From JADJNW01 sp964526645 (GTDB lineage: Bacteria; Bacteroidota; Bacteroidia; Chitinophagales; Saprospiraceae): DNA of 64,000 bases. Location: positions 43,539 to 107,538 of the forward strand of contig CAZGJN010000008.1 in the NCBI GenBank assembly GCA_964526645.1, written 5' to 3'. The translations under genes were made by a program, and so were the position numbers. The notes under the pieces are model-generated. The model was not told the origin of the DNA. It searched no databases and saw only the letters and a program-made list of their open reading frames with translations. Positions 26,392 through 36,201 of the stretch are shown here, piece by piece. The stretch's first letter is position 1, and each line of letters begins with the position of its first letter.

Positions 26392-27156
26392 GTGGTAGAA
26401 CTATATCATAAAGTATTAGGGCAAGGAGATCCCCTCCTTATTTTGCACGGACTGTTTGGCACTTCAGACAACTGGCAGACCATCGGCAAGCTACTATCCG
26501 AACATTACACCGTGTATCTGGTGGACCAACGCGACCACGGGCGCTCACCCCACACCGCTGAGATTAATTATACCCTCATGGCAGAAGACCTCCGGCACTT
26601 TATGGAATCCAACTGGATATTCAAAGCCCACATCATGGGGCATTCCATGGGAGGGAAAACCGCCATGCAATTCGCGTTGCACAATCCGGATATGGTAGAT
26701 CAACTCATCGTAGTGGATATTGCACCCAAAAATTACACCGGTGGGCATGAAGATATCTTCGATGCGATTTTGGCATTAGATTTGAACACAATAGAAAGTC
26801 GGGCGGAAGCAGAATTTTTTTTGCAAAAAAAACTGCATGACAGAAGCGTAGTGCAGTTTTTGATGAAAAACCTCACGCGCAGCAAAGAAGGCAAGTACGA
26901 GTGGAAAATGAACCTGCCTGTCATTCACCAAAACTATGAAGCAATTTTGGGCAATGTAGAGGATAAGCAGGCGTTTGAAGGAGATGCGCTCTTTATTCGG
27001 GGTGCAAATTCAAATTATATTCAGGACAGCGACTGGCAGATCATCCTAAAACAATTCCCCAAAGCCAGCTTAGCCACCATACCCAATGCCGGGCACTGGG
27101 TGCACGCCGAGCAGCCAATGCTTCTGTTGCAAGCGGTGCAGCAGTTTCTGAAATAG
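26392..27156 (+). CDS. Alpha/beta-fold hydrolase (YbfF-like esterase)
   Basis: A 254-residue alpha/beta hydrolase. The oxyanion strand is LLILHGLFGT (15-24), the nucleophile elbow is GHSMGG (about 83-88), an acid is probable in the VVDIAP or FIRGAN region, and the catalytic histidine lies in AGHWVHAEQP near residue 236. It resembles YbfF, an acyl-CoA/palmitoyl esterase group. The start is the GTG at 26392, because the nearest upstream ATG is out of frame. No operon partner is visible. Confidence 0.88.
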   Translation: MVELYHKVLGQGDPLLILHGLFGTSDNWQTIGKLLSEHYTVYLVDQRDHGRSPHTAEINYTLMAEDLRHFMESNWIFKAHIMGHSMGGKTAMQFALHNPDMVDQLIVVDIAPKNYTGGHEDIFDAILALDLNTIESRAEAEFFLQKKLHDRSVVQFLMKNLTRSKEGKYEWKMNLPVIHQNYEAILGNVEDKQAFEGDALFIRGANSNYIQDSDWQIILKQFPKASLATIPNAGHWVHAEQPMLLLQAVQQFLK

Positions 27157-27267
27157 CTGCGAAGCTCTCGCAGTTGCTTTTTTGAAGAAAAAGGGTTTAT
27201 TTTGAGGATTGAGGCTCTTATTGGAAAGCAATAAATATCCATCACCAAATTCAAAATCTTGATTATT

Positions 27268-28902
27268 ATGAAGCGACTTATTAAGGCATCTTTTCTACTG
27301 CTCGTTTTTGCTTTGACACTGGCAACTACGTTTACATCCGACAATAATAAAAACTTCGAGATTTCCAAGAATATTGAAATCTTTGCTAATCTCTACAAGG
27401 AATTGAATACTTATTATGTGGATGATATTGAGCCGGGCAAACTCATGCGCACGGGTATTGACGCGATGGTGGGCTCGCTGGACCCTTTCACGAATTATAT
27501 TTCGGAATCGGACATCGAGGGCTACCGTTTTATTACAGAAGGTAAATATAATGGCATTGGCGCACAAAGTCGTAAAATTGGTGATTATGTGACGATCACA
27601 GAGCTTTACAAAGACCAGCCAGCCGATAAAGCGGGCATCAAAGTAGGTGATCAGATCATAGCCGTGGATGGCAAGGACGCTAAAGGTAAAACGTTGGATG
27701 AACTGAATGATGTACTGAGGGGCTTCCCGGGTACTTTTGTGGAACTGACGATCCGCCGACCAGGTAAACCAGGCGATTTCAAGGTTTCTTTGAGCCGAGA
27801 CGAGGTGGATGTGCCCAATGTGCCCTACGCTGGCATGTTGAGTGATAATATTGGTTATATCACGCTCACTACCTTCACGCGCGATGCCGGGAAAAATGTA
27901 GCGGAGGCCTTAAAATCCCTGAAAGATCAAAATCCAAACCTAAAGGGTATTGTCTTTGATTTGCGGGGCAACGGCGGTGGTTTGCTAAATGAAGCAGTGA
28001 ATGTAGCCAATGTTTTTATTCCTCGCAATGAATTAGTTGTGACCACTAAAGGCAAGGTAAAAGAATGGGATCGGGCTTTCAAAACACTGAATGCGCCCAT
28101 TGATGAAAATATTCCGCTGGCTGTTTTGATTGACAAAGGCTCGGCTTCTGCCTCTGAAATTGTTTGTGGCGTAATTCAAGACTACGATAGAGGTGTACTG
28201 CTAGGACAGCGCTCTTACGGCAAGGGCTTGGTGCAAAATACCCGCGATATTGGCTATAATGCCAAAGTAAAACTTACGACGGCGAAGTACTACATCCCAA
28301 GTGGTCGTTGTATCCAAAGTGTGGAATATAAAAATGGAGAGCCCTTAGACATTCCAGATAGCAAACGAACTCCTTTCCAAACGCGCAATGGGCGTACGGT
28401 GCTTGATGGCGGTGGCGTAAAACCTGATGTAATATTGGATTCACCAATGGATGCTGGTGTTGTCAAAACTTTAGTAGAACAAAATATCATTTTTGACTAT
28501 GTGACGCAGTACTGCCTGAAAAATCCTACCATCGCAGCTGTCGAACAATATAAATTTTTGGCATTTGATGATTTTGTAAAGTTTTTGGAAAACAGAGGAT
28601 TTGATTACGAAACAGATAGTGAGAAAATTCTTAGAGAATTGAAAGAAAAGGCAGTTAAGGATGGTTATGCCATTGATGCAGACATCAAAAGTGCCGAGAC
28701 AAAAATTAAGGCAGTTAAAAAAGACGCGATCCTTAAACACCAATCAGCGATTGTAGATTTGATTGAAAAAGAAATTGTTGGGCGCTACTATTACCAATTA
28801 GGAAAAGTGAAAATTGGATTGAGGAATGACAAAGAAATACAAGAAGCAATCAAATTATTGAACGACACGGCTAGATATAAACAACTTTTGCAAGGTAAAT
28901 AG
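27268..28902 (+). CDS. S41 family C-terminal processing peptidase
   Basis: The ATG at 27268 gives 544 residues. An N-terminal signal sequence or anchor (about 5-24) is followed by a PDZ domain (about 85-170, YNGIGAQS and DQPADKAGIKVGDQI) and the S41 catalytic core. The nucleophile is the first Ser after GSASASEI, with the general base lysine in YGKGLVQN. A 110-residue helical C-terminal extension follows. Such Ctp/Prc proteases trim envelope proteins in the periplasm. It converges on the ABC exporter gene, and a 12-bp inverted repeat separates them. Confidence 0.93.
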   Translation: MKRLIKASFLLLVFALTLATTFTSDNNKNFEISKNIEIFANLYKELNTYYVDDIEPGKLMRTGIDAMVGSLDPFTNYISESDIEGYRFITEGKYNGIGAQSRKIGDYVTITELYKDQPADKAGIKVGDQIIAVDGKDAKGKTLDELNDVLRGFPGTFVELTIRRPGKPGDFKVSLSRDEVDVPNVPYAGMLSDNIGYITLTTFTRDAGKNVAEALKSLKDQNPNLKGIVFDLRGNGGGLLNEAVNVANVFIPRNELVVTTKGKVKEWDRAFKTLNAPIDENIPLAVLIDKGSASASEIVCGVIQDYDRGVLLGQRSYGKGLVQNTRDIGYNAKVKLTTAKYYIPSGRCIQSVEYKNGEPLDIPDSKRTPFQTRNGRTVLDGGGVKPDVILDSPMDAGVVKTLVEQNIIFDYVTQYCLKNPTIAAVEQYKFLAFDDFVKFLENRGFDYETDSEKILRELKEKAVKDGYAIDADIKSAETKIKAVKKDAILKHQSAIVDLIEKEIVGRYYYQLGKVKIGLRNDKEIQEAIKLLNDTARYKQLLQGK

Positions 28903-28924
28903 CACTCGAAAGTATTAGTTATCT

Positions 28925-28971
28925 TATCGGTTGAGGAAAGTTTTTGCCCAAGACAGATCCCTCAACCGATA
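28925..28971. terminator. Perfect 12-bp inverted repeat between convergent genes
   Basis: TATCGGTTGAGG (28925-28936) and CCTCAACCGATA (28960-28971) pair perfectly around a 23-nt loop. Neither strand has a proper T-run after the stem. It may be a bidirectional 3'-end structure or a short element. Confidence 0.55.
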
Positions 28972-28996
28972 GTATCCTCCTCATTTTGTTTGGCGT

Positions 28997-30814
28997 TCAA
29001 AACGCCTGTAGTTCTACCAATTTTCGATATTCACCTTCTTTTTTGAGCAACTCTCGGTGGCTGCCGCGCTCGATGATATGCCCATTGCGCATGACAATGA
29101 TTTCATCGGCATGCTGAATAGTACTCAGCCGATGAGCAATGACAATCGAAGTTCGATTTTTCATCAATTCAATCAAGGCAGATTGCACCAGTTTTTCAGA
29201 TTCAGAATCCAATGCGGAGGTCGCTTCGTCCAGGATCAGAATCGGCGGGTTTTTTAAAATAGCCCGAGCAATGGTGAGGCGCTGGCGCTGCCCGCCGGAT
29301 AGTTTGTTGCCGCGATCGCCGATGTTGGTCTGATAGCACAGTTCTGTCGCCATAATAAAATCGTGGGCATTGGCTATTTTCGCTGCCTGGATCACATCTG
29401 CCTCATTTACCTGTGGTAATCCAAAAACGATGTTATTATAAATGGTATCATTAAACAAAATTGCCTCTTGGGATACGATCCCCATTAGAGAACGCAAGTC
29501 CCTTATTTTAAAGTTTTTTATGTTCATGCCATCAATAAAAATGCCACCGAAGGAAACATCATAAAAACGCGGTAATAAGTCCACCAGGGTTGATTTACCT
29601 GCGCCGGAAGCCCCTACCAGTGCAATGATCTTTCCTTTGGGGATGCGCAGGTTGATATTTTCCAATACATTGCCTTCCTCTGCTTTATAAGCAAAAGTGA
29701 CATTGCGGTATTCAATTTCATGTTCGAAATCTTGAATAGATTGAGCATCAACGGCTTCGTGAATTTTTTCTTCTACATCCAATATTTGCTCCACCCGCTG
29801 CATCGCCGCCAGGCCTTTTTGAATATTGTAATAAGCTTTGGAAAAAGACTTGGCGGGGTCAATCACGTTGTAAAATGCAAAAATGAACATAATGAAGGTT
29901 TCCGCGCTCAACGCTCCCGAAAAGACCTGCCTCGACCCGTACCAAAGCAGCAGGGCTACTACTGCAATGCCTAAAAATTCTGATAAGGGAGACGCCAACT
30001 CCCGCCGCCAAAGGACACGTGTGAGCATTCGGCGATACTGGTTATTTTCTTTTGCGAATTTATCGCGTTGATAATTTTCAGCATTAAATCCTTTCACAAT
30101 CCGCATGCCGCCCAAAGCTTCATCTGTGATCGCTGCCAAAATTCCCAGCTTCTGTTGCACCTGGGAAGAGCTCCGCTTCAGGCTCCGCCCGATGCCCCCG
30201 ATGACTACTGCTGTAAAAATTAACAATAAAAAAACAACCCCCGTGAGCGAAGGGCTCACCAGCAGCATGGATACCAGCGCCCCGATAATGATGATTGGCT
30301 CGCGGAAAATAATTTCCAGCATATTCAAAATACTGGCTTCCACTTCTTGCACATCCGCTGTGATGCGGGACATCAAGTCGCCCTTGCGTTCATTGGAAAA
30401 ATAAGCCAGCGGTAAGGCGAGCATTTTATCGAACAACTGCGCGCGCATATCGCGGATCATACCATTGCGCACCGGTGCCATAAAAAACAGAGAAAGGTAG
30501 CGAAACAAATTTTTGAAAAAGAAAGCAGCTAAAATACCAGCGCAAACATAAGCCAAGGCAACATCCTTTCCATTGGATTGAATCAGCTCACTCAAGTAAT
30601 AATTGATGTAAGCCTCGATGGCATTTATGTCCCAAGCCCATTCAGGCTTTTGGAGCATTGGCTCGGCGCGGTTGAACAAAACACGCAGAAACGGAAACAA
30701 CAAAGGGATGCTCACTACTGTAAAAACTGCCGTGAGGATATTGCTCACAATATTGAGCACTACAAAAGCCTTGTATTTGCTAATGTACTGAAGGAGTCTC
30801 CAAAAACTTTTCAT
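28997..30814 (-). CDS. MsbA-like ABC exporter (transmembrane plus ATPase)
   Basis: A 605-residue half-transporter. Six membrane spans lie in the first 330 residues, followed by the ATPase domain with Walker A GASGAGKST (about 398-406), signature LSGGQ, Walker B ILILDEATSALD and the H-loop in IVIAHRLST. It belongs to the MsbA/lipid A exporter-like group, whose members flip lipids or export drugs. The upstream neighbour is accC, with about 90 bp of repeat-like sequence between them, so it may be read from the fatty-acid operon or separately. Confidence 0.92.
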   Translation of the reverse strand: MKSFWRLLQYISKYKAFVVLNIVSNILTAVFTVVSIPLLFPFLRVLFNRAEPMLQKPEWAWDINAIEAYINYYLSELIQSNGKDVALAYVCAGILAAFFFKNLFRYLSLFFMAPVRNGMIRDMRAQLFDKMLALPLAYFSNERKGDLMSRITADVQEVEASILNMLEIIFREPIIIIGALVSMLLVSPSLTGVVFLLLIFTAVVIGGIGRSLKRSSSQVQQKLGILAAITDEALGGMRIVKGFNAENYQRDKFAKENNQYRRMLTRVLWRRELASPLSEFLGIAVVALLLWYGSRQVFSGALSAETFIMFIFAFYNVIDPAKSFSKAYYNIQKGLAAMQRVEQILDVEEKIHEAVDAQSIQDFEHEIEYRNVTFAYKAEEGNVLENINLRIPKGKIIALVGASGAGKSTLVDLLPRFYDVSFGGIFIDGMNIKNFKIRDLRSLMGIVSQEAILFNDTIYNNIVFGLPQVNEADVIQAAKIANAHDFIMATELCYQTNIGDRGNKLSGGQRQRLTIARAILKNPPILILDEATSALDSESEKLVQSALIELMKNRTSIVIAHRLSTIQHADEIIVMRNGHIIERGSHRELLKKEGEYRKLVELQAF

Positions 30815-30818
30815 TTTT

Positions 30819-30902
30819 CATTTACCGTTTTCCATTTATCATCTACCATCGTAGCACATTTTAGCCGTAGCGCGGTAAATGGTAAAAGCTAAGTGGTAAA
30901 TG
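30819..30902. repeat. Short-word repeat cluster between the ABC exporter and accC
   Basis: CATTTACC (30819-30826) and GGTAAATG (30895-30902) are inverted. Further TTTACC/CCATTTA and GGTAAA words lie between them. The block forms an imperfect hairpin. Confidence 0.6.
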
Positions 30903-30904
30903 CC

Positions 30905-32248
30905 TCAATCTTCCTGCAAATTAAAGTCATTCAAAAAGCCTGTGTGAAAATGACCTTTCCGAAAGTTTTCATCTTTCATTAAACGCTGGTGAAACGGAAC
31001 GGTTGTTTTGACACCTTCCACGATAAACTCATCCAGCGCGCGCTCCATTTTCTTGATGCACTCTTCGCGGGTACGCGCACGGCAGATCAGCTTGGCAATC
31101 ATAGAATCATAATACGGTGGAATGGTATAGCTCGCATACACATGGGTATCCACGCGCACGCCATGTCCTTTGGGTGTGTGTAGAGAAGTGACTTTGCCCG
31201 GGCTGGGGCGAAAGCCGTTAAATGGGTCTTCTGCATTGATCCGACATTCCATCGCGTGCATGAGCGGAATGTAATTGCTACCTGTAATGCGTTCTCCGGC
31301 AGCTATTTTAATTTGCTCCTTGATCAGATCATAATCAATTACTTCTTCCGTGACAGGATGCTCCACCTGTATGCGGGTGTTCATCTCCATGAAGTAGAAA
31401 TTACGATATTTATCCACCAAAAATTCAATTGTACCAACCCCTTCGTAATTTATAGCCTCACCCGCTTTCACAGCTGCTTTTCCCATTTTTTCGCGCAGCT
31501 CATCTGTCATGAAAGGAGAGGGTGATTCCTCAACCAATTTTTGGTGCCGCCGCTGGATAGAACAATCCCGTTCTGACAAGTGAATTACTTTGCCGTACTG
31601 ATCGCCTACTACCTGAAACTCAATATGGCGAGGCTCTTCGATAAATTTTTCAATATAAACCCCATCATTGCCAAAAGCGGCGCGCGCTTCTTGTCGAGCC
31701 AGGTTATAGTTATTTTCAAATTCTTTTTCGTCCCACACTACGCGCATTCCCTTGCCTCCACCACCGGCAGTTGCCTTGATGATGACGGGGTAACCCACCT
31801 CTTTGGCTACTTTCAAACCATGCTTTAAATCCTTGACCAAACCATCCGACCCAGGAATAGTAGGTACGCCAGCTTTCACCATGGTTTCCTTTGCCGTTAT
31901 TTTATCACCCATTTTGCGAATTTGCATTGGCGTAGGGCCAATAAATTTGACACCATATTGTAAACACACCTCTGCGAAATCAGCATTTTCAGCCAAAAAA
32001 CCATAGCCTGGGTGAATAGCATCGGCGTTCGTGATTTCTACAGCCGCCATGATGCGCGGAATACTGAGATAAGACTCACTCGAAGCGGGCGGTCCAATGC
32101 AAACGGCTTCATCTGCGAAGCGAACGTGCAGGCTATCTCGGTCTGCCGTAGAATACACAGCGACTGTCTGAATACCCATTTCTTTACAGGTTCGGATAAT
32201 TCGCAGGGCGATTTCGCCTCTATTTGCAATTAATATCTTTTTAAACAT
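30905..32248 (-). CDS. accC: Acetyl-CoA carboxylase, biotin carboxylase subunit AccC
   Basis: The ATG at 32248 gives 447 residues starting MFKKILIANRGEIALRI, the invariant AccC N-terminus; a longer frame adds nine unrelated residues. The ATP-grasp features are GGGGKGMRVV (ATP loop), EKFIEEPRHIEFQV and NTRIQVEHPVTE. It carboxylates the biotin on AccB with bicarbonate and ATP, the first step of malonyl-CoA synthesis. It follows accB after 96 bp in the order fabH-efp-accB-accC, which is conserved in the phylum. Confidence 0.97.
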   Translation of the reverse strand: MFKKILIANRGEIALRIIRTCKEMGIQTVAVYSTADRDSLHVRFADEAVCIGPPASSESYLSIPRIMAAVEITNADAIHPGYGFLAENADFAEVCLQYGVKFIGPTPMQIRKMGDKITAKETMVKAGVPTIPGSDGLVKDLKHGLKVAKEVGYPVIIKATAGGGGKGMRVVWDEKEFENNYNLARQEARAAFGNDGVYIEKFIEEPRHIEFQVVGDQYGKVIHLSERDCSIQRRHQKLVEESPSPFMTDELREKMGKAAVKAGEAINYEGVGTIEFLVDKYRNFYFMEMNTRIQVEHPVTEEVIDYDLIKEQIKIAAGERITGSNYIPLMHAMECRINAEDPFNGFRPSPGKVTSLHTPKGHGVRVDTHVYASYTIPPYYDSMIAKLICRARTREECIKKMERALDEFIVEGVKTTVPFHQRLMKDENFRKGHFHTGFLNDFNLQED

Positions 32249-32344
32249 ACAGAACTTGAGGTTGAAAAGGTACAAGCCGCAAGCAACCCATAGGCAAGGG
32301 CAATAGCAATCTCGCTTAAATAGTCGCTTGTTTCTTGCGTCTTC

Positions 32345-32866
32345 TTAGGGTTCTACCAAAAACAATACCTGATCGTATTCTACAGGCTGGGCATCTTCTA
32401 CGGCTACTTTCACGATGGTGCCTGTTACATCCGATTCGATTTCATTAAAAAGTTTCATCGCTTCTATGATACAAACTACTGCGCCTTTCTCAATGCGATC
32501 CCCTACTTTGACATAGGGTGGCTTATCAGGCGAAGCGGAGCGGTAGAACGTACCTACGATAGGAGATTTTATTTCGAAGTATTTTTTGCCAGCCTCTGTT
32601 TTTGGTACAGGTTCGGCTTGTTTGGGCTCTGTTTTCACCTCTGCCGGAGGCGCACTCACACTTGGAGAAGTCGCCAACTCTGGTTGTTGTACAATAGAAG
32701 GCATCGGTATCATCGCCGGAGGAAGCGCCATCGGCGGCATAATTGCCTTGCTACCATAATACTTTGTACGAATGGAAAGCTCAAACTCACCATCTTTCAT
32801 TTTGAATTCAGATAGATCAGACTTGCTGATTATTCTTATTAGCTCTTGAATTTCTTTGAAAGTCAT
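32345..32866 (-). CDS. accB: Acetyl-CoA carboxylase, biotin carboxyl carrier protein AccB
   Basis: A 173-residue carrier protein. An N-terminal helical segment (1-40) is followed by a Pro/Ala-rich linker (about 42-90) and the biotinyl domain, with the biotin-accepting lysine at K138 in EAMKLF. It shuttles carboxybiotin between AccC and the carboxyltransferase. The start codon lies 3 nt after the efp stop, so the two are surely cotranscribed. The linker is of typical length. Confidence 0.97.
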   Translation of the reverse strand: MTFKEIQELIRIISKSDLSEFKMKDGEFELSIRTKYYGSKAIMPPMALPPAMIPMPSIVQQPELATSPSVSAPPAEVKTEPKQAEPVPKTEAGKKYFEIKSPIVGTFYRSASPDKPPYVKVGDRIEKGAVVCIIEAMKLFNEIESDVTGTIVKVAVEDAQPVEYDQVLFLVEP

Positions 32867-32869
32867 ATT

Positions 32870-33436
32870 TTACTGTTTTACGCGCTCCATGTAGGCGCCG
32901 GTGCTTGTGTCAATTTTGATGATGTCGCCTTCATTTACAAACAAAGGAACTTTGATCTCAGCACCAGTTTCGATGGTAGCAGGTTTGAAGGTGTTGGTAG
33001 CAGTATCTCCTTTGAGCCCCGGCTCGGTATAAGTTACTTTCGCAGTGATATACTGCGGCATTTCTATTGTAAGTGGGATATTTTTTTCAGCATGAAACAG
33101 TACATCCACTTCGATACCTTCTTTCAACAATTCCGAACGCTCGAACATGCTATCCTGCAATGTGATTTGCTCAAATGTTTCGGCATCCATAAAGGCGAAG
33201 CCTCCTTCTTCTGGATAGAGGTACTGATGTTTGCGGCGTTCTACCCGCACGATATTAATTTTGTGACCAGAAGGGAAAGTATTATCTACTACCCTACCAT
33301 CCATCACATTTTTCAACTTCGTTCTTACAAAAGCAGGTCCTTTGCCTGGTTTTACATGCTGAAATTCCACAATGGAATAGATGCCGTTGTTGTATTCAAT
33401 GCACAAGCCATTTCGGATATCTGAAGTATCAGCCAT
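32870..33436 (-). CDS. efp: Elongation factor P
   Basis: A 188-residue EF-P with its three beta-barrel domains. The tip loop is KPGKGPAF with the lysine K32, the residue that is modified in many bacteria. EF-P relieves ribosome stalling at polyproline. The position in front of accB-accC is typical of Bacteroidota. A consensus -7 element lies 38 nt upstream, so efp-accB-accC can be transcribed independently of fabH. Confidence 0.97.
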   Translation of the reverse strand: MADTSDIRNGLCIEYNNGIYSIVEFQHVKPGKGPAFVRTKLKNVMDGRVVDNTFPSGHKINIVRVERRKHQYLYPEEGGFAFMDAETFEQITLQDSMFERSELLKEGIEVDVLFHAEKNIPLTIEMPQYITAKVTYTEPGLKGDTATNTFKPATIETGAEIKVPLFVNEGDIIKIDTSTGAYMERVKQ

Positions 33437-33473
33437 TTTAAGTATATATTTTCTGTTAAAAAAAATTGCGCTG

Positions 33474-33481
33474 CAAAGATA
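33474..33481 (-). promoter_or_regulatory. -7 element for efp-accB-accC
   Basis: The minus strand reads TAtcTTTG, an exact match, 38 nt before the efp ATG. No clear -33 TTTG is present at 19-23 nt. Confidence 0.5.
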
Positions 33482-33566
33482 ATTATATTGTCTTATTGTT
33501 CTACCGATTCACCGTTTCATTGTTCCAATGATTCAGCAAAGCGCGACATCCCATCAAAAAGCTTTT

Positions 33567-34556
33567 TTAATAAGCCCATTTCAAATAGGTAGCCCCCCAG
33601 GTAAAGCCGCCACCGAAAGCCGTCAGTATGATATTGTCGCCTTTTTGAAAACGATTTTCCCATTCCCACATACACAGTGGCAGCGTGCCGGCCGTTGTAT
33701 TGCCGTATTTGTAAATATTGACAGTCACTTTTTCCATCGGAAAATTAAGTCCTTCCCCCACCGCCTGGATGATCCGCGTGTTCGCCTGGTGCGGGATCAG
33801 CCAGTGTAAGCTTTCTGATGTCAAATGATTGCGTTGCATCACTTGCGTCACCACGTCTATCATGCCCGATACCGCGGCTTTGAAAACCGGCTTGCCGTTC
33901 TGATACACAAAATGTTCCCGATTGGAAACGGTATCAGCAGATGCCGGACGAGCGGAGCCCCCCGCTTTTTGGTGTAGATATACCCTGCCAGAGCCATCGC
34001 TTTTGTGTAAAGAATCAACAATGCCAAGTCCTTCTGTGTTCGGTTCGAGTAGTACGGCACCGCAGCCATCTCCAAAAATGACACAAGTAGTGCGATCGGT
34101 ATAATCAATGATGGATGACATTTTATCGCCCCCGATGACGATCACTTTTTTGTATGTACCCGATTCTATAAACTTCGCGCCGGTAGTCAAAGCATACAAA
34201 AAGCCAGAGCAAGCTGCATTGATGTCAAAGCCAAAGGCGTTTTTCATGCCTAATGCATCGGATACGGTATTTGCCGTGTCAGGAAAAGGCGTATCGGGAG
34301 TCACCGTTGCAAAAATAACCAACTCAATATCCCCTGGATTTGTATTTGTTTTTTCGAGTAAGCTTTTTACAGCCTCGATACCCATCACAGAGGTGCCTCG
34401 CCCTTCACCTTTTAAAATACGGCGTTCTCGAATTCCGGTTCGGGTGGTGATCCACTCATCGGTAGTATCTACCATCGTTTCGAGTTCTTTGTTGGTCAAG
34501 ACATACTCCGGTACATATCCGTGTACGCCCGTTATAGCTGCTTGAATTTTACTCAT
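33567..34556 (-). CDS. fabH: Beta-ketoacyl-ACP synthase III (FabH)
   Basis: A 329-residue FabH with the catalytic triad at C116 (NAACSGF), H256 (IPHQANT) and N286 (YGNTTAG). It starts fatty acid synthesis by joining acetyl-CoA or a branched primer to malonyl-ACP. In Bacteroidota, plsX and rpmF usually lie directly upstream. Here the upstream neighbour is a sodium:solute symporter instead. The gene is 130 bp from efp and has its own promoter-like element. Confidence 0.96.
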   Translation of the reverse strand: MSKIQAAITGVHGYVPEYVLTNKELETMVDTTDEWITTRTGIRERRILKGEGRGTSVMGIEAVKSLLEKTNTNPGDIELVIFATVTPDTPFPDTANTVSDALGMKNAFGFDINAACSGFLYALTTGAKFIESGTYKKVIVIGGDKMSSIIDYTDRTTCVIFGDGCGAVLLEPNTEGLGIVDSLHKSDGSGRVYLHQKAGGSARPASADTVSNREHFVYQNGKPVFKAAVSGMIDVVTQVMQRNHLTSESLHWLIPHQANTRIIQAVGEGLNFPMEKVTVNIYKYGNTTAGTLPLCMWEWENRFQKGDNIILTAFGGGFTWGATYLKWAY

Positions 34557-34649
34557 AGGTTTTTATGCTACGATGATGTTGTTGTTAAAACGCAATGTTG
34601 CAACGAAGTAATGACAGCGCGCAAACACCTACACACAAATTTTTGGGTG

Positions 34650-34657
34650 CGAAGGTA
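34650..34657 (-). promoter_or_regulatory. -7-like element for fabH
   Basis: The minus strand reads TAccTTCG, one change from TAnnTTTG, about 94 nt upstream of the fabH ATG. Confidence 0.4.
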
Positions 34658-34691
34658 GAAAGACTTTTTAAGTTTCCAAAACCTGAAAAGT

Positions 34692-36182
34692 TTAGCCTGC
34701 TTCTTCCTGATCAGGGTGCGAAATGAACCACAGCCCGATGAAAGTCAACAAACCATTAATTGCCAGGATAAGAAAGCCCAGCTTGAAACCCGCCAAAAGA
34801 AAGTCAGAATAGCGATCCAGTACAAAAGAAAGTACAGGCGCTGCAATACAAACCGCAATGACCCATTGGTCTTTGATTTTTCGTTTGGTCAAAATACCAA
34901 AGGCAAATAAGCCCAACAATGGCCCATAGGTATAGCCAGCTGCTTTGAATAAGCCATTGATCACGGCTTCATTGTTGATGATCCTAAAAATGATAATCAA
35001 CACGAGCAGCAACAAGGTCATCCCTATATGTACATAAAAACGCTGCCAGCGCTGCACTTCCTCCGGACGTTGCCCTTTTTCAAAGTTTAAAAAATCTACA
35101 CAGAAGGAAGTCGTCAAGGCCGTCAAGGCAGAGTCGGAACTGGCATAAGTGGCGGCTATCAAGCCCAGCACAAATACAATACCCATGATAGGAGGCAAGT
35201 GCTTGAATGCAATAGTTGGATAAAGATAATCCGTTTTGGCAGGTATCTCCAAACCGAGGTGCGAGGCGTAAATGTACAGCAAGGCGCCCAGGGTAAGAAA
35301 CAAGATATTGACAAACAGGAGTGTAATGCTGAAAGAAAACATATTTTTCTGGGCATCACCGATGTTTTTACAGCTCAAATTCTTTTGCATCATGTCCTGA
35401 TCCAAGCCCGTCATAGTGATGGTAATGAGCGCACCGCTGATAAATTGCTTGAAAAAGTTATTTGGATCGCTCCACCCGCCTTTGAAAAAGAACATTTGGG
35501 AGTATTCACTTTTGCTTACCATGCCTACTAATTCCGTCAGATTCATACCCAGGGTTTGCCCAATGGCTGCAATAGTGATAATTAGCGCCAACAAAAAACA
35601 AGTGGTTTGGAAAGTATCCGTCCAGATAACGGTATGAATACCACCTCGCACGGTGTACAACCAAATGAGCGTGAGGGCAATAAACGCCGTGAGCCAAAAG
35701 GGAATGCCGAAATAGCCAGTCACAAATTCTTGCAAAACAATAATGGCAAGGTAGAGCCGAAAGGCAGAACCGACTGTGCGAGACAGCAAGAAGTATGCAG
35801 CGCCCGTCTTATAAGAAAAAAATCCAAATCTTTGCTCCAAATAGCCATATATAGAAGTCAGGTTGAGCCGATAATAAATAGGCATAAGTACTAATGCAAT
35901 GACGGCATATCCCAGCATATACCCAAAAACTACTTGCATGTACGAAAAATCTTTGTTCAGTCCTTCCCCACCTACGGCTCCGGGTATAGAAATAAAAGTG
36001 ACACCCGAAATCGAAGTGCCAATCATGGCATAAGCAATCAGCGGCCAGGGCGTACGCCTGCCTGCCAGGAAAAAGTTTTTGTTACTGGAATCTTTTCCCG
36101 TAAAATAGGAAATGATAAAAAGGGCAATAAAATATACGGTAATGACACTTAGCAGGATTCCAGGAGTGAGTTGTTGGATCAT
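34692..36182 (-). CDS. Sodium:solute symporter (SSS family)
   Basis: The ATG at 36182 gives 496 residues starting MIQQLTPGIL. The frame extends 34 codons further upstream, but a -7 element at 36202-36209 lies within that extension. About 13 membrane spans are visible. The SSS hallmark appears as AGRRTPWPLIAYAMIGTSISGVT split around the second span, and WTDTFQ is present. It probably imports a small organic solute with sodium. The substrate cannot be assigned. It is divergent from the FKBP gene. Confidence 0.92.
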   Translation of the reverse strand: MIQQLTPGILLSVITVYFIALFIISYFTGKDSSNKNFFLAGRRTPWPLIAYAMIGTSISGVTFISIPGAVGGEGLNKDFSYMQVVFGYMLGYAVIALVLMPIYYRLNLTSIYGYLEQRFGFFSYKTGAAYFLLSRTVGSAFRLYLAIIVLQEFVTGYFGIPFWLTAFIALTLIWLYTVRGGIHTVIWTDTFQTTCFLLALIITIAAIGQTLGMNLTELVGMVSKSEYSQMFFFKGGWSDPNNFFKQFISGALITITMTGLDQDMMQKNLSCKNIGDAQKNMFSFSITLLFVNILFLTLGALLYIYASHLGLEIPAKTDYLYPTIAFKHLPPIMGIVFVLGLIAATYASSDSALTALTTSFCVDFLNFEKGQRPEEVQRWQRFYVHIGMTLLLLVLIIIFRIINNEAVINGLFKAAGYTYGPLLGLFAFGILTKRKIKDQWVIAVCIAAPVLSFVLDRYSDFLLAGFKLGFLILAINGLLTFIGLWFISHPDQEEAG

Positions 36183-36201
36183 AGTTTTAGCCTTATCTGG
36201 G

